A stretch of 60,000 nucleotides of DNA, from the NCBI RefSeq assembly GCF_032854445.1, contig NC_088307.1, positions 13,220,017-13,280,016 on the forward strand, given 5' to 3'. Under the pieces are notes generated by a model, which was not told where the DNA came from, did not search any database, and saw only the letters and a program-made list of their open reading frames with translations. Each line of letters begins with the position of its first letter. Position 1 is the first letter of the stretch. Below, in pieces: positions 1-9,571 of this stretch. The stretch comes from Liolophura sinensis (Eukaryota; Mollusca; Polyplacophora; Chitonida; Chitonidae). The translations under genes and the position numbers were made by a program.

Positions 1-520
1 ATGGCTCCGCCACACATCTCCAGATGTAAAGCTGCAGATGAAACATTAAACGCTGGATCTGACCATAAAGTACTAGTTGTGGACAAAACAGAACACTGGA
101 AAATCACCGCACTGTACCATTATCCCACAGAATCCAGCAAAATGTTGTTTGACAAAATTTTACGACATACACAAATACTGTACATCAGTGCTGGGACTTA
201 ACACTTCCCCACTTGACCTGGCTAAGTGAAAATACATCTGGGCAAGGAAAATGACAGTTGCACTTAAGTCATGGGCAAGTTAATATTTTGAAGAACTGCA
301 AAATCAATATGTTTTATTCCAATGACCAATCATCATAGATTTCAATGGTGAGGAGCAGGATTGGCCGTAAGTGGCACCTGCTACCAGACTAATGATTGGT
401 TATTAAGTACCGTTTGAATAGGTATGCTTTTTTTTTTTTTCATAGGAAGTCACTTGATTTCTAGCAAGACCAACTTATGTCAGTGCAACCTGTCTTTGAA
501 AACCACTCAGGGCAACTATT
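1..520. other. No gene recognised (probable intron of the WW-domain gene)
   Basis: AT-rich sequence with an 11-base or longer T run at 427-440. On the minus strand this is downstream of the putative donor at 581-590, so it is probably intron. A short plus-strand open frame at 1-201 has no recognisable similarity. Confidence 0.4.
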
Positions 521-580
521 TCAAAAGGTTAAGTTCCAGCAATGTATGTGCAAAGCAAACCATGCAAACCGACCTGTTAC

Positions 581-3117
581 CATGGTTACAGGGGTACATG
601 TTGACGTTGAATAGCCACTGTCACTGAATTCTTTGTTTATCAAAGCACTGGCAGGAGATTCAGAGCAAAATCCATTCCCGGGTCCCGCCTCCAAAGGGAT
701 TTTGAACTTGTCGTCGCTAAGAGTACTTCCTGTTGACAAAGTCGAGCGAGTCGTATCGGGGGAGGAGCTTGGGAAAGGGACTGGTGTGTCTTCTATCTTG
801 TTCACCCACGACTGTATACTGGCGAGTTTATCGGGATCTTTCAGATGACCTCTCTCCAAGGGGTCATTGTAAATCGGGTCAGAGCACAGTAGTAACTGAT
901 CACTGGCTGAGCAAGGGACATCTGCATTTTTGTTCCGGGGTTCATTTTTTTCTTCTTCTAAAGAACCCCTTTTTAATCGGACTTTTTTTGGAATTGCTTG
1001 AGGTCTGGTGTTTTTCCTAGAAGGCGGGCTGCTTGCGTCATATATTTGTATGGCAGGAACAATATCCTCACTTAACTTGAATTGTGAAACTTTCTGTTTA
1101 CATCTGACTGGGTCGTTGGTCAGTTTTTTCTCAGACAAAGACTTCGTCTCCGATCCTTCAGAGATCTTTGGAGGCGATTTGGATATATTCACTTGCTCAT
1201 AAAACTTTTTAGACCTTTTAGACTTTCCTTCATCAGAAACGTCGGACCTTCTCTTTTTGTCTTTCTTCACAGGAGACTTTTCCTTGAGTATATTTTGCCT
1301 TGGCTCTGCTTTTCTGCCTGAAAATCTAGAAGGGTCTACACATACCTGGGGAGAGTAAGGAGGTGACTTGGGCACAGGGCTATCACGAAATCGCTCCAGA
1401 ACTTCTTTCCGTGCATTTTCAGGGCGGACATGGGCTTTGTTAGGGTTATAACTTTGAGAGTGCTCTCTGGTGCCTAGGCGGGATTTTACCCCCGGTCTTT
1501 GCGTGTCTGGCTCCCGTGTAGTCCATACAGAGTTTTTCCCACGTTTTGACTTTCTACACAGATTCTTAGTCAGACCAGATTCAGCCCTGTCAGACATCAC
1601 CGTTCCACTGTCCAACTCTTCCCAAAATGCATCCGGCGTTTTGGACAACTGTAATTGGTCCTGTGCAGTAACCAATCGAACGTCTTGAACCGGACTAGTT
1701 GTCCAATCCCTACACTCCGGGGAGAAAGAAGACTCAAAATTGTGACCGTGTCCATCAAAATCCACTGGAGTAGGACTTTCCAGAACTAACTGATATACTT
1801 CGTCTTCCTCATCTCCGGAAAATTCAGGAGGTCTTAAATGATTAAACTGTGAGTCTAATGTTCTGAAATGAATATCGTCATCAACTGGAAATTTGGGTAC
1901 ACAATCCTCAAACTCTGTTTCAGGAACCACAGAATAACCGCTTTCACTGGGAATACATCTTGTATTTTCCGCTAAATTTTTTTCTTCTAATTGTGAAGGA
2001 TTGCCATTTCCTTCTGACTCAGGATGAGTCCAAACATTGCGTAATGCAGACGGCACATCTTGCCCTTTCTGTTTCTCTACACTAGTAACCCTTTTTCCTT
2101 TGTATGGATTATGCCTTCGTTTTTTTTTACCCTTGCCACGTACTCGATGACCTCTACCTTGTACTGGACGCTCTCCGGTTAATAAGGGTTGACTTCTGCC
2201 TAGTCCATGAAACCTACCCCGGGCTTCTTCACTCCTTCCTTGCAGATCAGGAAAACTGTTTTTCACGGAACAATCCTTGTTGTTTTCTTCATGACCAATG
2301 TCTGACTCATGAGGAAAACTTCTCAGATAGGGTTGACCCCTCCCAAGTACTTTCTGACCAGTCCCAGGCAATATCTGTCCTCTACCACCCACTGGACCTC
2401 TACCGGGACCAATGTGACTGCCAGGCAATGGATGACCTCTACCAGATAATGGATGACCTCTGCCACACAATGGATGACCTCTACCAGGCAATGGTTGACC
2501 TCTACCAGATAATGGATGACCTCTGCCAGGAAAAAGGTGACCTCTGGCAGGTACTGGCTGACCTCTACCAGAAAATGGTTGACCTCTACCAGGCAATGAC
2601 TGATTTCTACCGTGCGACGACTGACCTCTAAGTGGAACTACATGCTCTTCTCCCCCAGAAAAATGAGGTCCATCAGTCCAGTCCTCATTGTGCACATCTT
2701 CCGCAAAACCTAGATGGTTGTTGCCATGGTGACTTTCAGGTAGCTGACACTGATGAAAGTCAGTACTGTCTATATGACCCTGAAAACCATCTGAGTAACT
2801 TGGAAAAATTTCTTTGCCTTGTGTTTGACCATGATGGGGCTCTTGATGACCTTGCGGAAAGCTTGACTGTTCTGCTTGACCCTGAAATTGTTGGGCAGCG
2901 TTTTGCTTGGAAGGGTTCACCAGGATTGGAGGTTCCCATGACGATGCCCCCGTGACGGTGTTGAAGAAGTAAACTCTGTCTGGGTATGTGCTTGACTGAC
3001 GGACAATCCAGCCATACGGCAGGCTTGGTTTCTGATTCCCTGCTTTCTCGTTTCTCGATGCATGTACAGGGTCAGTCATTTTATCCAGGCCCATGTGGTT
3101 AAGTTTGATACATGAAG
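581..3117 (-). CDS. Large exon of a WW-domain, GRG-repeat, disordered protein (partial gene)
   Basis: Open reading frame of about 840 codons on the minus strand. The 5' end is a strong splice acceptor (pyrimidine-rich tract ending in ttcag at 3118-3122), so the exon starts at 3117. The first Met within the exon is at 3094 (MGLDKMTDP), with a second at 3079. Counting from 3094, residues 25-56 form a WW domain: LPYGW with the first Trp at 29, RVYFFN, then SSWEPP with the second Trp at 53. This resembles the Pin1 type and should bind Pro-rich or pSer/Thr-Pro peptides. It is followed by GRG(H/Q)P heptapeptides, then a long acidic and Lys-rich disordered region with SPP/KSPP motifs and nuclear-type basic clusters. 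The frame runs on to a stop at 521, but candidate donors lie at about 590 (CCT/gtaacc) and 581 (ATG/gtaaca), so the gene probably continues beyond the left edge. The WW-first layout and basic disordered body would fit an invertebrate SWT1-like or other nuclear RNA-processing protein, but no catalytic domain is visible, so this identity is a guess. Confidence 0.75.
2400..2630 (-). repeat. 21-bp coding minisatellite (GRGHPLx heptapeptide array)
   Basis: About nine copies of a 21-bp unit inside the WW-protein exon. On the coding (minus) strand they encode the heptapeptide GRG(H/Q)P(L/F/V)(S/P/C). Because the unit is a multiple of three, length changes keep the reading frame. The array gives an Arg/Gly-rich low-complexity segment. 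The opposite strand is also open and reads as MDDLYQx heptads, which is a by-product of the repeat. Confidence 0.85.
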
Positions 3118-3155
3118 CTGAAAGACACAAACACATTCATATATCATTAATCATT

Positions 3156-3411
3156 TCACTCATTTATTTATTTGACAAGAGTTTTATGCCATACTAATTT
3201 ATATATTCCATAAGGGTTTTACGCAGTACTCAATAATATTTCACTTACAACATTTATTTCTTTGATAGGATTTTAACGCTGTACTGAAGAACATTTCGAT
3301 TAAAGCTTTGGGGTCAGATACAGTACAACATACCACCAGTGAAGGTTTATTTATTGATTAATAAGAGTTTTACTCCATACTCAAGGATGTTTCACTTACA
3401 GCATGGGGCCA
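3156..3411 (-). mobile_element. Four successive 3'-tail fragments of the tRNA-SINE family
   Basis: Four degenerate copies of the SINE 3' end (A/T-rich tail, then a gttttacgccgtactcaa-like motif, then tatttcacttat) follow each other on the minus strand at about 3160-3202, 3209-3251, 3252-3302 and 3347-3411. Only the last extends into the body (cagcatggggcc). All lie just upstream of the WW-protein exon. Confidence 0.6.
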
Positions 3412-3840
3412 GAAACGGGGCCATGTGCAAGAAAATATGCACTGTCTGTCAACACTTTCTAACAGTATCAAGTGGAGTACACATGGAGTGTTGTGTGTGT
3501 GGGTGAGCTGAGAGCTTCCAGGTAAGAAACCACCAAATGTAAAAAATGGTGTTGAAAAAATTATATGAGGCTAGGTACAGGGTATAGTGCAAGGTTTGGC
3601 GATCTAGCGATTTGATACAAGGTCCTGTAGTCCAAGATAGCTCTGATGGTAAGCCTGGCAAACTGTCAAACCAACATCAGAGCATGCTCCAATTAAAATC
3701 CTGAGGCAGCTGCCAGGGCACTTAAGTGTGTGAGTGTTTGAAACAAAAACAAGCTATCAATCGATCAAGTCTTGTGCAAATAAACAGACATCAACCTAAA
3801 ACTTGCTTTCCGCAAACACCACAACGCCACCACAAATGTA

Positions 3841-4059
3841 TGTCCCTACTCACTTTAGAATAGATTTATTAACGCCATGAAGGTTTCCACGGTACATGCT
3901 CCTTGGCTGTTGCCATCATGTTGAGCAGCTACATGAAGGCCTACACGTATGTTGTGCTTCATAGTGGAGCAGTACGAAGATTGTGGCCTCTACCAATGAG
4001 CGTGTACCATGAAAGCCTTCATGGCCAATTATAAATATTTTCTAAAGTGAGTAGGGACA
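3841..4059. mobile_element. MITE with ~65-bp terminal inverted repeats and TA target duplication
   Basis: The left end begins tgtccctactcactttagaa and the right end is its inverse (ttctaaagtgagtagggaca). Imperfect inversion continues for about 65 bp on each side (ccatgaagg...ggtacatgctc). The element is 219 bp and is flanked by TA at 3839-3840 and 4060-4061. A TA duplication is typical of Tc1/mariner-mobilised elements. There is no coding capacity. Confidence 0.8.
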
Positions 4060-4329
4060 TAAATGTATGGTGGCAGTGCAGTGGGTGCGGAAAGCCGGTC
4101 TTCAGGTTGGTATCTTTTATTTGCACGAGACTTGTTTGATAACAGAGAATCTGCCTGGTTCTTCGTTGAGTACGAAATTAATACTGTTAGCATAGAGACT
4201 CCGACGACGCTAGGAGAGTATAAGGAACGGAGTTGGAGTCTTTCGGGGCTAATCAATCAGGTGGCATAGACTTAAGTTACATGTAGAAGCTCTTAATTTT
4301 TCGCAAGGTATTTTAAGTAATTGTAAAGT

Positions 4330-4560
4330 AAGGCCCACTGCCACGCACTGACAGCCTTGAGACTGGTGAAGCGCCCTGGGCGGCGGGAGAATTCGTGGAG
4401 GGGTGTCGCCGTCGTAACAACTGTGCCGTTACCCTTATGCTGGCTCTTTCCTGGCGGCTAACGGTGTTGACTGCAGTCACGCACGAAAGTCAATACTATC
4501 CATGTCTTCGTGTCACAGTCTGCGCCAGAATGCATGGTCTTAAACACTTTTAAAAGCCTG
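4330..4560. promoter_or_regulatory. CpG- and GC-rich block between the divergent genes
   Basis: A locally GC-rich, CpG-containing stretch (gcgccctgggcggcgggaga and neighbours) in otherwise AT-rich DNA between the minus-strand WW gene and plus-strand MAN1B1. It could be a promoter or untranslated first exon of either gene. No core promoter element is recognised. Confidence 0.25.
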
Positions 4561-5251
4561 CAAATTCCTCACATTACGTTTGCTGTTAGTGTCCATAGCA
4601 CATGCTCTCCTCGACATTACGTACGCATGTCCACACAAGGGTGTTTACATTCCACCCATATGATTTAAAAGCCTCTGAAAGGAGAATGTCGTAAAGCTAA
4701 CCGCAATGTCGTGAATAAAAACACCAGCGTGTCCTTTAAATAAGGGACCGTCGCTCGTGCCTGTAGCTTTTAGAGAAACCGATCAAGCGGCATTTGATTT
4801 GAAAGGAAGGCAACAGAGATTTAATATGGACGAAATAAAAATGTGTTTGGGTTAACATAAGATGTTTAAACATCATACAGGAGAAGTTGTTGGATTTTGA
4901 ATTGGTCTCTGAATTCTTAAAATTAAAGTTCATTCACTTAACAAGGGTTTTTAGACCGTTTATTCCAGGAACTGATGCTGATCCAACAGGAAAAGCGGCA
5001 ATATCGTGATGTATAGCACCCTACTAAAAATTTTTTTCGATTAGCTGCCCCTGGCCTAATAACATACGAGACTAGTCGCTGTACGTTAATTATTTTATTC
5101 CTTGACAAACATGCCGCATCGTACGTAGATTGAGCCTCAAACTAGGGACGTCTTAACTAGACTCTACTCAGTGCTATTCAGACGCTAAAGCTTTTCCCCC
5201 AAAAGTTAATGTGTATACCATAGTCGCCTTATAGTACCACAAAGTGTCTAA

Positions 5252-5490
5252 CACCAATTCACCTCCGCTGTTAAAATATTAACTGGGGGTACGTACTATA
5301 ACACGAGCAATACATCGCGCGTTGAGATTTCAAACTGTATATATTACTCGTGAAATCGTACCCCGAAGCCTCAATCACCAATTCACCTCCCATATTAAAA
5401 TTCTGATTGGGGTACTATAACACGAGTAAAATACAGAGCCTTCCAAACTGTTTGTATATTTACTGGTGAAAACCCCGAAACCAGGCAGGG
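5252..5490. repeat. Tandem duplication of a ~125-bp unit with internal palindrome
   Basis: Two adjacent diverged copies start with caccaattcacctcc (5256 and 5377). Both contain ggggtac...actataacacgag followed by the inverse ctcgtgaaa(t)cgtacccc, so each copy can form a hairpin. Similar arms in both copies suggest duplication of a small palindromic element. Confidence 0.6.
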
Positions 5491-5540
5491 AAATTGACAG
5501 AACTGAAAACTGAACATAACACTCCTTCCTCGGTTGAATA

Positions 5541-5559
5541 TACCCCCCCCCCCCCCCCA
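5541..5559. repeat. Poly-C tract
   Basis: Uninterrupted run of about 18 C within a pyrimidine-rich stretch, upstream of the MAN1B1 start. Confidence 0.9.
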
Positions 5560-5886
5560 ATTCTACCCCTCCCCGCCCTTTCCTTGTCAAGCTACATTTG
5601 AAAATCGGGTGTACTGTGTTACCTCTCAGTCACAAGCTGGGAAGGGGAATACCGCATTTCAAATGTCGGCATAAGTTAAAATAACTAGCCCGCTACAGTT
5701 TTTTCTGGAAATTAGAGACAGTCCCCAAAAAGTGACATTTGCGACTGCCGCAATTGGTGATAGTGGGCGATGTTTCCAGGTGTACAATCAACTGTAATGA
5801 TTTAACGTTGATTTAACTAGAACAGAATGAATTCTGGAGTACGGCCATTAATTTTATGCGGCAGTGGGTGAATTTGTTGATTCATC

Positions 5887-5994
5887 ATGTTGGAGCAGGC
5901 TGCTAGAAGGGACTTCCTTGCGGTGGACATAGAGGGGCAAGGCATACCCGGCTACAACAACAACAAGGGTCGCAGACGCCAGTCATGTTGGAGA
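5887..5994 (+). CDS. MAN1B1: MAN1B1 exon 1 (start codon, cytosolic tail)
   Basis: 36 codons from ATG 5887 to TGGAGA/gtaagt, phase 0. The end of the exon, RRRQSCWR, matches the basic RRRSCWR motif before the membrane anchor of human MAN1B1. An in-frame stop (TGA) three codons upstream makes this Met the start. Confidence 0.85.
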
Positions 5995-8900
5995 GTAAGT
6001 GCTGATACTTGTGATTCTTCTCTACAATTCACATTTCGTCTGGCTTTGTGCTCTCGTATTCTTCTGGTTAGGTCTGTCGTGCGTCTGATTAGGCAGCACG
6101 TACCAGTAGCAATGTCAACATTTCATCTCCGGACGCCTCCTCTGGCTCAAGCCAGCTGAGACAGTAGCCGACCTGCTCAATTCTACTTCTAGTTCAACTT
6201 CGCCACGGTTTGACCTGGCGGAAGGTGTGATCACAATGAAATGCTCAGTAAAGTATTGCTCTGAGTGTTCCCAGTCTTCCTAATGAATTTCACATATTGT
6301 TTGGTCTTTTGCCTACCTTTGTTTAGAGAGAAACCCGAAGTTAAACATCAAAAACTTCAGCTTGATGTTTCCTCCATGGCCATATTTGGCCTAGTTCCAA
6401 ACAAGGCGGGTCAACAACCCAAAAATATGTGGGATTTTGTAACAACACATGTTCTCCGGCCGTACATGGGAAGGTCTGCCAGCAACCTGCAGATGGTCGT
6501 GGGTTTCCCCCAGGCTGTGCCCGGTTTCTTTCCACCATAATGCTGGCCGCCGCTTTATAAGTGAAATATTCTTGAGTATGGCGTAAAACACCAATAAAAT
6601 AAATAAATAAAGAAATAAGAACACATGTTGGACCACTCACAGCTTTACTTTAACAGATCAGTGCGATTTTACTCTCTGCTAGATTAAGGCATAGCAATGT
6701 GAGGTGAGTGTTCTGCTGACAATGCCAACATCAGCGTAATCCCACACAATATGTGTGTAGAGTGATTTCCCCTTAGCTTTACCAGGGACCCTCAGTAAAA
6801 TACCACATATTTTAGGTTTATTTATTTGATTGGTGTTTAATGGTGTATTCAAGAATATTTCACCTATATGTCAGCGACCAGCATTATAGTGAAAGGAAAA
6901 TGGGCATAGCCTTGGGAAAAGCCACAACCATCCGCAGGCTGCTAACAATCCTCCCCACATACGGCCAGAGAGGAAGCCAGCATGACCTGGTCTTGATAGC
7001 AACCACATTGTTGAGAGGATTCTGGGTCATTGCACTCAGCTGGCATGCTAACTCACTTAGCCACGAAGGCCCCCTGAAATATATCATCTTTAAATTACAT
7101 TTGTTTTCATTCGTACAAACTTGCGGATGGTCATTGGTTTCCCCCCGGGCTCTGCCCGGTTTCCTCCCACTATAATGCTTGCCGTTGTCGTATAAGTGAA
7201 ATATTCTTGAGTACGGTGTAAAACACCAATTAAATAAATAAATAAATCATTCGTATATAGAGGTGTTAATATAGGCAATGACCTGTTCATCAGTCTGGGG
7301 TTTCTGTTCGAAATAAAGATAATGTATCAACCAATGTGGACATATCTCTCTCTTACATGTAGGTATGGAACAGACTGTCTCGTCTACAGAAGAATATAAT
7401 CTGTGTGGTGTTTGTACTGTGTGCTGTGTCTGGCATGTTCATTATACCGTCGCTGTATGGAGATTTCATGAGGGGACAAGATGTTGACGATCTGCTGAAA
7501 AGTCGTGATATACGCCATCCCCGCGGCACAACCCTGTGGCAAACATGGTAATGGATGGGAGTAGTGAACTGAGGCAGAAGGCCAAGGAACAAGTGCAGGA
7601 AATTTTTGTGAGTGAATTGATAGTTGCACGAGAAAATGGTTGCTTGTGTTGTGAACTTGTCTTTTATCATGCATCATCTGTAATCCACTGACATGCAAGT
7701 TGATTTATTGGGAACACAAAAACTGACACCATTTTACTCACGTGAAACTTTTTTCCCCCAGCTCGTCATAATGACCACACATTATTTTTTTTTAATTTAT
7801 TTGCTTGATCTTTTACACCATTCTCAAGAATATTTCACTCAATGTAAGTAGGTGGCAAGCTTCATGTAAAATTGGGCCATTTAGAGTCAAATAAATGCCC
7901 TTTCTGTTCGAAATCACTCGCTGCCTTTTCCTTGGCTACATTTATAGATTTTGGCATGGGAGGAAAATGCCAGTCATGTGAAATCATGTTAAGTGCATGT
8001 AATCAGTTGCAAAAATGTTGAGACCAGTATAAAGATAAAGAGGGACTTTAACAATTATTAGGTGATAATAGGTTGGTTATAGTGAGGTACATGTACACCA
8101 AAGCAATAGTATGCGGTTAAGTACTAATTTAATGATAAAATCAGATATTTTCATCTGAATAGTTTCATATTTAGAAAACAGTACATTGATAAACAGTGTA
8201 TGAGAACCATCCCACATTTACAAAATCAATTCCATCAACCCTGAACACTGACAATAGGTTTCCCGGTTCAAGTGCTGATCTTGCATGTCTTAGCCTCAAC
8301 CGTGTCAACAGCTGCTTGTACACACACATGCAGGCCCTCAGCAAGCAATATGACTTTATAATAGTGGTGATGTTGCAACATCTTACTTGTGAGTTTTGTT
8401 AGACCAGTGGATTTCTCTCCACTTCATTGTTGCTGTGGTATTGATGATGTGCACACGTTTTGCAACTGGACTAACAAAATCTTGAAGTTTTAGATCACAC
8501 AGGTGTATTTGTTCATGTAATTGATTTTTTAAGAAGCTGACTTAAAATCAATCAGCATTAATTTACATAGTACATGTATATGTTATGTCCATTGGCTACT
8601 TGTGGACTTCTATTTCTTTTATTGGTCATATGGCTGTACCTGCACACGAAACTGATGGTTCATGAGGGTACTTATACATATATTTATTTATTTATTTGAT
8701 TGGTGTTTTACGCCGTACTCAGAATATTTCACTAATACAACGGCGGCCAGCATTATGGTGAGTGGAAACCAGGCACAGCCGGAAGGAAACCCACGATCAT
8801 CCGCAGGTTGCTGAGAGACCCATATAATTATTATAATGTTAATACATATACGGATGTCTAAAATATGACCCAGGATTCTCTCACCAATGCGCTCGCTGTG

Positions 8901-9529
8901 AGTTCAAGTCTAGCTCATGCTGCTTCCTCACCAGTCGAAGTGGGAAGGCCTACCAGCAACCTGCGGATGGTCGTGGGTTTCCCCTGACCTCTGCCAGATT
9001 TCCTCCCACCATAATACTGGCTGCCATCGTATAGTGAAATACGTTCTTGAGTACGGCGTAAAACACCAATCTTAGAAAATAAATAAATGAATACAATATG
9101 AAATCTCTTGTTTCAATTTATGGCTCTCCACTTTTATCCAGTCATAAAATTGTTCACCCTTATAGAAGTCAAAGAGTGCTTTAAGCAACAGTAACATGGA
9201 ATAAAATAGATAAATAAGTTAAACAAATGAAAGCAGTTTAAATCTTGCTTATAGAACAGTCAATACATGTATGCATATATTTCCCTACAGAAGCGTGTAA
9301 GGAGGAGCGAGTGGGTGATGGTAATCAACAGGCCCCACCTCCCAGGGATGCAGACGAAGGCGTGTTAGAGCTGGACAAGCAGGTGGCCCCCACCCATGGA
9401 GGCTGAGGGGCCTGAGGACAAGGGATGAGGGGGTTGGGGCAGCAGATGGACAGAACAAGGTTTGTGAAGCCTCATATACATGTAGGTAACATATCAGAGG
9501 TTAGCTGTTAAGGTACATGTCATGTACAT

Positions 9530-9571
<42 letters not shown>

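Noticed and set aside
1-201. Open frame of 66 codons starting at base 1
   Set aside because: No recognisable domain, cut by the window edge, opposite to the gene strand there.
2104-2955. Plus-strand open frames opposite the WW-protein exon, one with MDDLYQx heptads resembling a coiled coil
   Set aside because: Antisense shadow of the GRGHPLx coding repeat. The minus strand has the WW domain and a good splice acceptor.
6265-7290. Open frames of 66-111 codons in MAN1B1 intron 1
   Set aside because: They translate SINE family A copies ([13 protein letters not shown] and similar recur wherever the SINE occurs).
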